64,000 nucleotides of DNA, taken from the NCBI GenBank assembly GCA_049426725.1, contig JBMSYN010000004.1, positions 62,001 to 126,000 of the forward strand, written 5' to 3'. This DNA comes from UBA961 sp049426725. Lineage in GTDB: Bacteria; Bacteroidota; Ignavibacteria; Kapaibacteriales; UBA961. Positions within the stretch are counted from its first letter, which is position 1; every line of letters starts with the position of its first letter. The translations under genes were made by a program, and so were the position numbers. Of the stretch, positions 27,754 through 36,095 are shown one piece after another. Below the pieces are notes generated by a model that did not search any database, had not been told where the DNA came from, and saw only the letters and a list, made by a program, of their open reading frames with translations.

Positions 27754-28683
27754 TCATCCGCGAGGATGATAGGTTTTGTGAACCTGCCTTATGAATTCTC
27801 GGTCGATATGCGTATAAATCTGCGTTGTGCTTATGTCTGAATGACCAAGCATTTCTTGCAATGCTCGCAAATCTGCTCCGCCCTCCAATAAATGCGTTGC
27901 GAAGGAATGTCTGAATGTATGCGGATGGACATGTTTTTCAATGCCGGCTTGTTTTGTTGCTTCACTGACGATTGACCACACGCTCATGCGAGAAATCCCA
28001 GTCCCTCTTTGATTCAAGAAAACAATATCATCAGTAGCCTTACCCACTTTCATGAAATGCGGTCTTACTTCTTCTTGATATTGTCCAACCCAATCCAGCG
28101 CAGAAGAACCAATGGGAACGATTCTCTCTTTCGACCCTTTCCCAAAAACGCGAATCACTTCTTGCTCCAAAAGCATGTCTCTTTGCTTTAAACCACATAA
28201 TTCCGATACTCGAAGACCGCAAGCATAGAGCAATTCGAGAATCGCTCGATTTCTTATTCCCGGAAGTGTTGAGGTGTCGGGTTGTTCTAAAATCGACAGC
28301 ATTTCATCTATCGATAAAGTATCGGGTAATGTTCTTCTTGATTTCGGTAATTCCGCCTTTTCTGTGATATCGGTATCGATGGACTTATTGGTGAAGAGAA
28401 AAGAAAAGAAGCCGCGAAGTGATGAGAGGGTACGGGTTCTTGATGAAAGGGCAAGACCCAATTCCTCGAGCATCATCAGAAATGAATTCACGGTGGAAAT
28501 TTGAATCTCATCGAAGCGAACTATGCCTTGTGAATGAGCATGGAGAACAAAACGCTCTATGTCAAACATATATGCTGTAATTGTATTCTCACTCACCCCT
28601 TTTTCCAGAGCAAGAAATCTCTTATAGGATTGCAATTCCCTTTTTAATGAAAGGGGAAGGTCTGTGGATGAATCATCCATCAT
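27754..28683 (-). CDS. xerD: Tyrosine recombinase XerD (dimer resolution)
   Basis: A 309-residue site-specific recombinase of the XerC/D type, which resolves chromosome dimers at dif with FtsK. The N-terminal SAM-like domain (about 10-100: ELQSYKRFLALEKGVSENTI) binds DNA. The catalytic set is visible: Arg in LLYACGLRVSELCGL, Lys near FGKGSKERIVPIG, HxxR in HPHTFRHSFATHLLEGG, His in LGHSDISTTQIYTH and the Tyr nucleophile in the same stretch. It starts 7 bases after guaB on the same strand, so co-transcription is likely. Length and context argue against a phage integrase. Confidence 0.9.
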   Translation of the reverse strand: MMDDSSTDLPLSLKRELQSYKRFLALEKGVSENTITAYMFDIERFVLHAHSQGIVRFDEIQISTVNSFLMMLEELGLALSSRTRTLSSLRGFFSFLFTNKSIDTDITEKAELPKSRRTLPDTLSIDEMLSILEQPDTSTLPGIRNRAILELLYACGLRVSELCGLKQRDMLLEQEVIRVFGKGSKERIVPIGSSALDWVGQYQEEVRPHFMKVGKATDDIVFLNQRGTGISRMSVWSIVSEATKQAGIEKHVHPHTFRHSFATHLLEGGADLRALQEMLGHSDISTTQIYTHIDREFIRQVHKTYHPRG

Positions 28684-28690
28684 TCATGCA

Positions 28691-30154
28691 TCATGAAAAG
28701 TAATTTGGGGATGCTTTTGTGACAACCACATCATGTGGATGTGATTCTTTCAAACCGGCACCGGTGATTTTCACGAATTGTGCATTCTCTTGCAATGCGG
28801 GAATTGTTCCACATCCACAATAACCCATCGAGGCGCGCAATCCGCCGGTCAATTGATAGATGGTATCGCTGGCATTTCCTTTGAAGGGCACACGACCTTC
28901 AATTCCTTCTGGTACCAGTTTTGCAAGACCATCTTCCATGTCTTGAAAATAGCGATCTGCAGAGCCTTGTTGCATCGCCCCGAGTGAACCCATCCCTCGA
29001 TACATTTTATATGCACGGCCTTCAAGTAGAATTTTTTCTCCGGGTGATTCCTCATGTCCGGCGAGCATACCGCCAATCATCACACAATCAGCACCTGCCG
29101 CAATCGCTTTTGCAACATCTCCGGTTTGCTTGATTCCACCATCTGCAATCACAGGCACTCCATGTTTATGAGCTTCGGATGCTGCCTCCATAATTGCAGT
29201 CAATTGCGGTACGCCAACACCGGCTATGATGCGCGTTGTACAAATGCTTCCCGGGCCAATTCCAACTTTTACTCCATCAGCTCCGGCTTCAATCAACGCT
29301 TTTGCAGCTTCGGCAGTACCAATATTTCCACCAATGATTTGAAGATCAGGAAATGCTGTTTTCACTGCTTTGATCATGTCCAATACACCACGAGAATGAC
29401 CATGCGCGGTATCTATGATCACGATGTCAACTCCTGCTTGATGCAAAGCTTTGACTCTATCCATGGTTTCGGCAGCAATACCAACAGCAGCACCAACACG
29501 CAATCTGCCTAATTCATCTTTGCAGGCATTGGGATATTTCTTCTTTTTTTGAATGTCTTTGAATGTGATCAATCCCTGTAATTGACCGTCAGCATCAACC
29601 ACCGGCAATTTTTCAATGCGATGCTTTTCAAGTATTTGCTCGGCTTCTTCCAATGTTGTTCCCAAAGGCGCCGTAATAATGGTGTCTTTGGTCATGAGCT
29701 CGGCAATTTTTTGATCACCCTTTGTTTTGAAACGTAAATCACGATTCGTCGCAATACCTATGAGCGCTCCTTGTTCGTCAATCACCGGAAATCCGGCAAT
29801 CTTGTATTTAGCCATAAGGGCAAGTGCATCTTGAGCGGTATTAGTTGCTTTTAATGTGATTGGATTGCGAATCATCCCGCTTTCAGAGCGTTTGACTTTG
29901 TCCACTTCATCTGCTTGAGCTTCAATGGACATATTTTTATGAATGATTCCGATTCCACCTTCTCTGGCAAGGGCAATTGCCATTTCCGATTCAGTGACGG
30001 TGTCCATTGCCGCTGAAACTATAGGAATATTCAGGGTTATATTCCGAGTGATCCTCGTTTTTAGCGAAGTTTCACGGGGTAAAACCTCTGAATAGCGGGG
30101 TACAAGCAGTACATCATCAAAAGTGATGCCTTCGGAGATAATCTTTGGATTCAT
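28691..30154 (-). CDS. guaB: Inosine-5'-monophosphate dehydrogenase
   Basis: Oxidises IMP to XMP with NAD+, the committed step to GMP. The 487-residue protein has the split TIM barrel and an inserted CBS pair (about residues 90-205). The catalytic Cys is in VGIGPGSICTTRIIAGVGVPQ. The Gly-rich VPVIADGGIKQTGDVAKAIAAG phosphate site and the flap MGSLGAMQQGSADRYFQ are present. It is the first gene of a probable guaB-xerD unit. No clear TAnnTTTG element is seen in its 170-base upstream region, which is shared with the divergent sufU gene. Confidence 0.95.
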   Translation of the reverse strand: MNPKIISEGITFDDVLLVPRYSEVLPRETSLKTRITRNITLNIPIVSAAMDTVTESEMAIALAREGGIGIIHKNMSIEAQADEVDKVKRSESGMIRNPITLKATNTAQDALALMAKYKIAGFPVIDEQGALIGIATNRDLRFKTKGDQKIAELMTKDTIITAPLGTTLEEAEQILEKHRIEKLPVVDADGQLQGLITFKDIQKKKKYPNACKDELGRLRVGAAVGIAAETMDRVKALHQAGVDIVIIDTAHGHSRGVLDMIKAVKTAFPDLQIIGGNIGTAEAAKALIEAGADGVKVGIGPGSICTTRIIAGVGVPQLTAIMEAASEAHKHGVPVIADGGIKQTGDVAKAIAAGADCVMIGGMLAGHEESPGEKILLEGRAYKMYRGMGSLGAMQQGSADRYFQDMEDGLAKLVPEGIEGRVPFKGNASDTIYQLTGGLRASMGYCGCGTIPALQENAQFVKITGAGLKESHPHDVVVTKASPNYFS

Positions 30155-30242
30155 GAATCTTTAGAACCGGAAGGTGTGGAACATATAGAGCAAGAATCTG
30201 GCCTTCTAAACTCTATCCTCACGCAATTTACGGAATATCCCC

Positions 30243-30250
30243 TAATTTTG
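30243..30250 (+). promoter_or_regulatory. Probable -7 element of the sufU operon
   Basis: TAATTTTG fits TAnnTTTG and lies 74 bases before the sufU ATG. An inverted repeat begins 13 bases downstream. No -33 TTG box at 19 nt. Confidence 0.4.
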
Positions 30251-30263
30251 AGGTTTGGCTGTG

Positions 30264-30287
30264 AACGATTTCATGGAAAAAATCGTT
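30264..30287. promoter_or_regulatory. Inverted repeat upstream of sufU, possible operator
   Basis: Perfect 8-bp arms AACGATTT and AAATCGTT separated by 8 bases. It sits just downstream of a putative -7 element and 37 bases before sufU. There is no T tract, so it is not a terminator. It could be a repressor site or a leader hairpin. Confidence 0.4.
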
Positions 30288-30324
30288 AATACCTAACTTA
30301 TGACAGCAAATCCAATGGCAAAAC

Positions 30325-30774
30325 ATGAATGAAATACAAGCTTTATATCAGCAAATGATCTTGGATCACAATAAGAATCCAAGAAATTTTGCTGAAATGC
30401 ATGATCCCACGCATAGTTCAGAAGGGCATAATCCTTTATGTGGTGATGAAGTGACGATTTATATGAATATTCAAGATGGAATCATTCAAGACATCTCATT
30501 TCAAGGTTCGGGCTGTGCCATTTCCACTTCATCGGCTTCCATCATGACTACAGTCTTGAAAGGGAAAACGATTCAAGAAGCGGAGAAATTTTTCAATCAA
30601 TTTCATGGAATCGTTACCGCATCCATGGATACTACAATCAATACCGATGATTTGGGAAAACTTGCAGTCTTCACAGGTGTGAGAGAATTTCCTGCTCGGG
30701 TCAAATGTGCATCACTTGCTTGGCATACCATGAATAATGCCATGCACGGAGATGGCAAGGCAAGCACTGAATAA
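30325..30774 (+). CDS. sufU: Fe-S cluster assembly protein SufU/NifU-like
   Basis: A 149-residue scaffold or zinc-dependent sulfur transfer protein acting with the cysteine desulfurase SufS. The family fold is clear from LYQQMILDHNKNPRNF at the start. The three conserved Cys are in HNPLCGDEVTIYM, GSGCAISTSSAS and RVKCASLAWHT, and the Asp after the first Cys is kept. It leads a sufU-sufT-reductase operon. No sufBCDS genes are in the window. Confidence 0.9.
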   Translation: MNEIQALYQQMILDHNKNPRNFAEMHDPTHSSEGHNPLCGDEVTIYMNIQDGIIQDISFQGSGCAISTSSASIMTTVLKGKTIQEAEKFFNQFHGIVTASMDTTINTDDLGKLAVFTGVREFPARVKCASLAWHTMNNAMHGDGKASTE

Positions 30775-30788
30775 TCAAAGAGAAATCA

Positions 30789-31175
30789 ATGAAAAAATTC
30801 ATTCCACTTAAACTCGATGATAGCGAAAATCATGAAAAGCCGAAGCCAAAGGATATACCTCCTGCTGATGCTCCTGTGATTGATCGTATCATTGCCAATA
30901 TTCAAACAGTGTATGACCCCGAAATTCCGGTCGACATTTTTGCATTGGGATTGATCTATTCCGTTCGATTCAATGAAGACACAAAAAAAGCCGAAGTGGT
31001 GATGACATTAACATCGCCGGGATGCTTTGCCGCTGGCATGATACCGGGACAAGTTGAGCAAAAGGTATTGGAAGTCCCGGAAGTCGAGTCGGTTCATGTT
31101 GAGCTCACTTTTGACCCACCATGGGATAAAACAATGATGAGTGAAGCAGCAAGATTGGAATTGGGTTTTTGGTAA
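30789..31175 (+). CDS. sufT: SufT-like Fe-S maturation protein (MIP18/DUF59)
   Basis: 128 residues with the DUF59 core: VYDPEIPVDIFALGLIYSV, then VVMTLTSPGCFAAGMIPG with the conserved Cys, and the C-terminal FDPPWDKTMMSEAARLELG. SufT-type proteins assist maturation or carriage of Fe-S clusters and usually sit in suf operons, as here. The first 30 residues are a charged, probably disordered extension. It starts 14 bases after sufU. Confidence 0.88.
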   Translation: MKKFIPLKLDDSENHEKPKPKDIPPADAPVIDRIIANIQTVYDPEIPVDIFALGLIYSVRFNEDTKKAEVVMTLTSPGCFAAGMIPGQVEQKVLEVPEVESVHVELTFDPPWDKTMMSEAARLELGFW

Positions 31176-31205
31176 AGACAACATTTATAATTTTTTGGAT
31201 GATTC

Positions 31206-32246
31206 ATGTTCAGAAGCATTACGGTTTCAGCAATTAAACGCTTGACCCCACAAGCAGTCGCAATTTCATTCTCGGTTCCGGAAGACTTGCGCGAGGAGTT
31301 TTCTTATGCACCGGGACAATATATTACCTTGAAAATTGAAGTTGATGGTCAGAAAGTGAATAGAGCATATTCGCTCTGCTCTTCACCATTTTCCGGTGAA
31401 CCTCATACAATTGGCGTAAAACAAACAGAACAAGGATTGGCATCAACATTCCTCAATACTGAATTGTCAATCGGAGATACCCTGCAAGTGATGAAACCAA
31501 TGGGGAATTTTACTCTGCAAGTGCAATCGGATAGAGCGCGCCACATCATCTTGATTGGTGGTGGAAGCGGTATCACACCACTACTTTCCATTGCTAAAAG
31601 TGCATTGTTGAAAGAAACGCAATCAAAGGTCACATTGATTTATGGAAATAAGGATCAACAATCGATCATGTTTCGTGATGAATTGAATGAATTATCCAAT
31701 GGAAATGATGCTTTCACGATGATCAATGTGCTGGAAGATTCCGGTGGAGATCATCAAGGAATCTTGAACAAAGAAATGTTGCAAATGTTGCTCTCATCAT
31801 ACATAAGTGAAAACAATGCTGAATTCTTCATTTGTGGTCCATCGCCGGTCATGGCACATGCCGAATCAGTGCTTGAACAATATGCAGTCCCCAAAGAGCG
31901 GATTCATCGTGAGTTTTTCACAGCGCCTTTGACAATTGATGAAGAATCTGCTGAAAAGCCTGAAACTTCTGAAAAGCAGATTGGCGTAACTTTATACGGA
32001 AAATCCTATGAGATTGTGGTCAATCCGGGTGAAACGATTCTCGAGGCAGGCATTAGACAGCAATTGGATCCGCCTTATGCATGTCAAATTGCGGCTTGTT
32101 GTACCTGTAGGGCAAAATTGCGAAGTGGTCAAGTACACATGGACAGCAGAGAAGCCCTCACTGATGATGAAATAGAAGAAGGATATATCCTGACCTGCCA
32201 AGCGCATCCATTGACCGATGATGTCATCGTAGATTTTGATGGATGA
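31206..32246 (+). CDS. Ferredoxin-NADP reductase-like flavoprotein with C-terminal 2Fe-2S domain (PaaE-like)
   Basis: 346 residues in three parts. The FAD domain (about 1-100) contains RAYSLCSSPF, the RxYS flavin motif. The NAD(P)H domain (100-235) has IILIGGGSGITPLLSIA and EFFICGPSPVM. A plant-type 2Fe-2S domain lies at about 255-346, with CQIAACCTC and a later LTCQA giving four Cys with C-x4-C-x2-C spacing. The order matches PaaE, the reductase of phenylacetyl-CoA epoxidase, but no paa genes are nearby. It may instead supply electrons in Fe-S assembly or to another oxygenase (inference). Last gene before the terminator at 32272. Confidence 0.85.
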   Translation: MFRSITVSAIKRLTPQAVAISFSVPEDLREEFSYAPGQYITLKIEVDGQKVNRAYSLCSSPFSGEPHTIGVKQTEQGLASTFLNTELSIGDTLQVMKPMGNFTLQVQSDRARHIILIGGGSGITPLLSIAKSALLKETQSKVTLIYGNKDQQSIMFRDELNELSNGNDAFTMINVLEDSGGDHQGILNKEMLQMLLSSYISENNAEFFICGPSPVMAHAESVLEQYAVPKERIHREFFTAPLTIDEESAEKPETSEKQIGVTLYGKSYEIVVNPGETILEAGIRQQLDPPYACQIAACCTCRAKLRSGQVHMDSREALTDDEIEEGYILTCQAHPLTDDVIVDFDG

Positions 32247-32258
32247 TCATAGATGGCA

Positions 32259-32288
32259 TTGATGAATTGCCGAGCATGACTATTTTTG
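32259..32288 (+). promoter_or_regulatory. Candidate promoter of the M28 peptidase gene, inside the preceding terminator
   Basis: TTG (32259-32261) and TATTTTTG (32281-32288) are exactly 19 bases apart, matching the -33/-7 spacing of the S1 promoter. The -7 box forms most of the terminator loop. Predicted transcription would start in the 3' arm, about 25 bases before ATG 32322. Confidence 0.5.
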
Positions 32289-32306
32289 TGTCATGCTCTT
32301 TTTTTT
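32272..32306 (+). terminator. Rho-independent terminator of the sufU-sufT-reductase operon
   Basis: Perfect 9-bp stem GAGCATGAC (32272-32280) and GTCATGCTC (32290-32298) with a 9-base loop, followed directly by eight T. Located 25 bases after the reductase stop codon. Confidence 0.9.
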
Positions 32307-32321
32307 ACTACTGAATCAACT

Positions 32322-34100
32322 ATGAAAATACTGCGCCTACTCCTTGCTTTTTTGATGCTCATCACATCTGTTCATGCTGATGAAAGAATTGACAGATTGA
32401 AAAAACATGTGAAATACCTTGCTTCGGAAGAATTGGAAGGGAGAGCTCCCGGAACAAAAGGAAATGCTCTTGCGGCTGAATACATACAAGATCAATTCAA
32501 AAAGATTGGTCTAAAAACATATGGATCTTCACAATATTTTCAACAATTTTCGATTGTGACGGATATTCAATTGAATCCCAAGGGGAATGCACTCAGCATC
32601 ATGGGTGGTGTGAAAGAACAAAATCTATCAATCAATAAAAACTATATTCCACTTGGAATAAGTGATAATGGAACTGCGGATTGCCCTATTGTTTTTGCGG
32701 GTTATGGAATTTCTTCACCCTCAGACAAATACGATGATTATGCAGGTATTGATGTCAAAGATGCCATTGTCATCGTTATGCGTGGCGCACCGGAACAAGA
32801 TAATCCTCATGGAAATCTTTCTCAATTTGCTGCGCTGCGTAGTAAAGCAATGACTGCAAAAGAAAAGGGTGCCAAAGCATTGATATGCGTTTCCGGTTCA
32901 CAATTTCCGGATTCTCTGCTTGGATTGAGATATGAGCAAGGCGGAAAAGTAGAGGGGATGCTTGTTGTAAATGTATTGTCATCCACATTGGAACAGATGA
33001 TTCCCACATTGAAGATTGCAATGCATGATAGTATCATCAAAGCAACAAAATCTCCATCAAGTTTTTCATTGCCACAAATTCGCATGCGACTTTCCGTTTC
33101 ACTGAAAGAAAAAACAGTGAATACTTCCAATGTGATAGGATATCTTCCGGGTACAGATCCAACATTATCAAATGAAGTGATTGTGATTGGAGCACATTTT
33201 GATCATCTTGGCTGGGGAGGAGAGGGTTCCGGAACGCTCGCAAGTACAAAAGAAAAAGCAATTCACCATGGTGCTGATGACAATGCATCAGGTACTGCAG
33301 GATTGATTGAAACTGCTTATGAGCTTTCAAAAAAGCCATTGAAAAGACCCATCATGTTTATAGGTTTTACCGCTGAAGAAAGAGGTCTATTGGGATCTGC
33401 ACATTTTGTGAAATCACCTGTCATTGGTTTGGACAGTATTTGTATGATGATCAATATGGACATGATCGGAAGATTGAAAGACGGAAAATTGAACATCGGA
33501 GGGATTGGAACTTCCGCAGGGTTCAAACCCCTGATGGATTCAATTGGAAAATTACATGCTCTGACATTGTCTTTCACAGAAGATGGATTTGGTCCAAGTG
33601 ATCATGCTTCCTTTTATGGTAAAGAAAAACCCGTCTTGTTTTTCTTCACCGGTTTGCATTCAGACTATCACAGACCGAGCGATACCTGGGAAAAAATTCA
33701 ATATGAAGGTGAATCCACGATTGTGAATATGGTATTGCAAACATTGGATTTCATTGGTAATGCAGGCAAAAAACCAGATTATATAAAAGTCAAGTCATCT
33801 GCTCAGCCAGGTCAAGCAATGTCATTCAAAGTTTCATTGGGAATTACGCCCGATTATAGCGATCATCCCAAGGGAATGAGAATTACCGGAGTTCGTGAAG
33901 GTGGTGCTGGTGAAAAGGCAGGTTTGATTGCCGATGATATCATCATCAAACTTGGCTCAACCATCATTAAAAATGTCTATGATTATACTTTTGCATTGGG
34001 AAAATTTAAAGCCGGAGATACCACCAGCATTACTGTTTTGAGGGGTCCGCGTGAGGACAAAGAAGTGGAATTGCAAGTGACATTCCCTCAAAAAAAATGA
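32322..34100 (+). CDS. Exported M28-family zinc aminopeptidase with PA and PDZ domains
   Basis: A 592-residue exported peptidase. ATG 32322 gives a signal peptide (KILRLLLAFLMLITSVHA); the longer frame would bury it. A PA-type insert covers about 110-260 (CPIVFAGYGISSPSDKYDDY). The M28 catalytic domain has the metal ligands in order: His/Asp in GAHFDHLGWG, Asp in HGADDNASGT, Glu-Glu in FTAEERGLLGS, Asp in INMDMIGR and His in HSDYHRPSDT. A PDZ domain (about 510-590: GVREGGAGEKAGLIADDIII) closes it. It acts in the periplasm or outside. No T9SS tail is seen. It ends stop to stop with yraN. Confidence 0.9.
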   Translation: MKILRLLLAFLMLITSVHADERIDRLKKHVKYLASEELEGRAPGTKGNALAAEYIQDQFKKIGLKTYGSSQYFQQFSIVTDIQLNPKGNALSIMGGVKEQNLSINKNYIPLGISDNGTADCPIVFAGYGISSPSDKYDDYAGIDVKDAIVIVMRGAPEQDNPHGNLSQFAALRSKAMTAKEKGAKALICVSGSQFPDSLLGLRYEQGGKVEGMLVVNVLSSTLEQMIPTLKIAMHDSIIKATKSPSSFSLPQIRMRLSVSLKEKTVNTSNVIGYLPGTDPTLSNEVIVIGAHFDHLGWGGEGSGTLASTKEKAIHHGADDNASGTAGLIETAYELSKKPLKRPIMFIGFTAEERGLLGSAHFVKSPVIGLDSICMMINMDMIGRLKDGKLNIGGIGTSAGFKPLMDSIGKLHALTLSFTEDGFGPSDHASFYGKEKPVLFFFTGLHSDYHRPSDTWEKIQYEGESTIVNMVLQTLDFIGNAGKKPDYIKVKSSAQPGQAMSFKVSLGITPDYSDHPKGMRITGVREGGAGEKAGLIADDIIIKLGSTIIKNVYDYTFALGKFKAGDTTSITVLRGPREDKEVELQVTFPQKK

Positions 34101-34454
34101 TCACATTGCATTGATGAGATGTCTGATGGATTGCACTCCGTCTGTGTAATCAATTGCAATCACATCAAATCTGCAAGGCATATCATTGATTTTGTTGATA
34201 TAAAGATAGCCCTCTGCGGTGCGTTTCATGGATTGTATCTTTTTGGTCGTGATAGATGCTTCTGGTGGACCAAACTCAAGATTCATTCGAGCTTTAACTT
34301 CAATGAATACCAAAGTGCCATCATGATTGCAGATGATGTCAATCTCGCCAACTCTACCGAATGTGAAATTGCGTTTTAAAATGGAATATCCCGCTTGTTC
34401 CAGAAATGAAGCCGCTGAGTCCTCGGCTTGCGCTCCGGCTTTTCTACGATTCAT
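34101..34454 (-). CDS. YraN/UPF0102 nuclease-fold protein
   Basis: 117 residues with the UPF0102 pattern: GAQAEDSAASFLEQAGY, NFTFGRVGEIDII, and LVFIEVKARMNLEFG. The GEIDI and EVK residues correspond to the metal site of the restriction-endonuclease-like fold. The family's role is unproven; links to recombination have been proposed. It follows miaB by 29 bases on the same strand. Confidence 0.85.
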   Translation of the reverse strand: MNRRKAGAQAEDSAASFLEQAGYSILKRNFTFGRVGEIDIICNHDGTLVFIEVKARMNLEFGPPEASITTKKIQSMKRTAEGYLYINKINDMPCRFDVIAIDYTDGVQSIRHLINAM

Positions 34455-34483
34455 GAATTATCCCCTGAATGTGCTTTTTGGTG

Positions 34484-35881
34484 TTAAGTCAATCTTCCAA
34501 ACAATGTTGCGCTTGATGCTTTTTCAATGATGACAGGAATGATGTCGCCAATCACATAGGGCGCATGCTCATTCTGAGGAAAGATCGCAACTTTGTTTGA
34601 ATCTGTTCTTCCTTGCCATTCCATTGGGTTTTTCTTGCTCGGACCTTCCACGAGAATATGTTCAGTTTTTCCGATTAAGGTTTGATTGATTTCACGCGCA
34701 ATGACATTCTGTTGATTGATGATTTCATTCAATCTGCGAACTTTTACTTCATCAGGAATATCATCGCCCATTTTCCATGCTTTTGTTCTTTCTCTTGGAG
34801 AATACTTGAACATATAAGCGCCATCATATCGCACTTTTCGCATGAGTTCCATTGTTGCTTCATGATCTTCTTCGGTTTCGGTTGGAAATCCTGTGATGAT
34901 GTCTGTTGATAGTGCGCAATCAGGCATGAGTTTTTTAATCATCTCGATGCGTTCATAATAATGCTCTACCGGATGAGTTCTATTCATCAAAGACAAAACA
35001 CGATTGGATCCGGACTGCACCGGAAGATGAATGTATTTGCAGATATTCGGATGCATTGCCATTGTTTCAATCAACTGATCGCTCATGTCTTGAGGATGCG
35101 AGGTGGTATAACGAATCCGCATTTCAGGAACAGCTTTTGCGCAAGCATCCAGAAGTTCTGCAAAGTTGTGTCCGGATTGCTCATCGCGATAACTATTCAC
35201 ATTTTGACCAAGCAATGTGATTTCTTTGAAACCTTGATCGAACAATGATTTTGCTTCATCTACAATTGAAGCGAATGCGCGTGAACGTTCTCTTCCTCGA
35301 GTGAAAGGAACCACACAATATGTGCAGAACTTGTCGCATCCACGCATGATGGAAACCCAAGCACTGATGCCTTCGGTTCTGAAAGGAAGGATGTCATCAT
35401 AGGTTTCAACGCGACTTAATTTCACGGCTATGCCGCGCTCACCGGAATATGCTTTGGAAATCAATTCCGGCACGGAGCGATATTCATCCGGGCCAACAAC
35501 CAAATCCACCAATTCTTTCTCGAGTAATGTCTCGCGCAAGCGTTCTGCCATGCAGCCAAGAATGCCCACGACCAATTCTTTCTTTCTTTTTTTATAATAT
35601 TTCAAGTGGTTTAATCGTTCATGTATCTTCTTTTCCGCATTGTCGCGAATCGCACAGGTATTGAGAAGAATAACATCTGCCAGTTCAGGTTTGTCTGTCA
35701 TGGCATAACCACGATCATTCATCACGCCTTGAACGATTTCCGTGTCATTGACATTCATTTGGCAGCCATAAGTCTCAACATAGAGTTTGGGTTGATGAGA
35801 CAAATCCTGCATTGAGGGCAATGCAGATTCGGACTTTTTCTCTTGAAGAATAGGCAATTCGAGCATACTGTATCGGGTCAT
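34484..35881 (-). CDS. miaB: tRNA-2-methylthio-N6-dimethylallyladenosine synthase
   Basis: A radical-SAM methylthiotransferase that adds a methylthio group to i6A37 of tRNAs reading UNN codons. It has the N-terminal UPF0004 domain (YVETYGCQMNVNDTEIV, with three Cys for the auxiliary cluster), the radical SAM site CDKFCTYCVVPFTRGRE (CxxxCxxC) and the C-terminal TRAM domain (about 400-465). Candidate starts are ATG 35881 (465 residues) and ATG 35866. A TTG at 35944 lies upstream of a TATCTTTG element at 35896 and is unlikely. Probably co-transcribed with yraN. Confidence 0.92.
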   Translation of the reverse strand: MTRYSMLELPILQEKKSESALPSMQDLSHQPKLYVETYGCQMNVNDTEIVQGVMNDRGYAMTDKPELADVILLNTCAIRDNAEKKIHERLNHLKYYKKRKKELVVGILGCMAERLRETLLEKELVDLVVGPDEYRSVPELISKAYSGERGIAVKLSRVETYDDILPFRTEGISAWVSIMRGCDKFCTYCVVPFTRGRERSRAFASIVDEAKSLFDQGFKEITLLGQNVNSYRDEQSGHNFAELLDACAKAVPEMRIRYTTSHPQDMSDQLIETMAMHPNICKYIHLPVQSGSNRVLSLMNRTHPVEHYYERIEMIKKLMPDCALSTDIITGFPTETEEDHEATMELMRKVRYDGAYMFKYSPRERTKAWKMGDDIPDEVKVRRLNEIINQQNVIAREINQTLIGKTEHILVEGPSKKNPMEWQGRTDSNKVAIFPQNEHAPYVIGDIIPVIIEKASSATLFGRLT

Positions 35882-35895
35882 GAAAATAGAATACA

Positions 35896-35903
35896 CAAAG
35901 ATA
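35896..35903 (-). promoter_or_regulatory. Probable -7 element of miaB
   Basis: TATCTTTG on the minus strand, 15 bases before ATG 35881. It gives a very short leader, which could favour ATG 35866. No -33 box at the expected distance. Confidence 0.45.
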
Positions 35904-35983
35904 CAAAATTGATGGAGTTCTATGGGGGTTCTGAGCTTCGTCAATATCTCCTGTAATTCTCATAATTGGTTGTGAAACAATCC

Positions 35984-36007
35984 TTTTCCACAGGAATTCG
36001 TGGAAAA
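35984..36007. promoter_or_regulatory. Inverted repeat upstream of dnaB with DnaA-box-like arm
   Basis: Perfect 8-bp arms TTTTCCAC (35984-35991) and GTGGAAAA (36000-36007) around 8 bases. The left arm with the next base reads TTTTCCACA, one mismatch from the DnaA box TTATCCACA. It lies about 55 bases upstream of the dnaB -7 element. Confidence 0.35.
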
Positions 36008-36062
36008 TCGAGTCATTTTTTCACATCCACAAAACACAATATCACATATCATAAATAAATAC

Positions 36063-36070
36063 TACTTTTG
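36063..36070 (+). promoter_or_regulatory. Probable -7 element of dnaB
   Basis: TACTTTTG fits TAnnTTTG and is 26 bases before ATG 36096. The expected -33 TTTG is absent. Confidence 0.45.
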
Positions 36071-36095
36071 CACTCCGTTTCACAAAGGATATCCA

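Noticed and set aside
27754..28683. Phage or island integrase
   Set aside because: Length and motifs fit chromosomal XerD, it is linked to guaB, and no att repeats, tRNA or phage genes are near.
29054..29512. 152-codon frame on the plus strand
   Set aside because: Antisense to guaB; composition rich in Cys, His and Asn typical of shadow frames.
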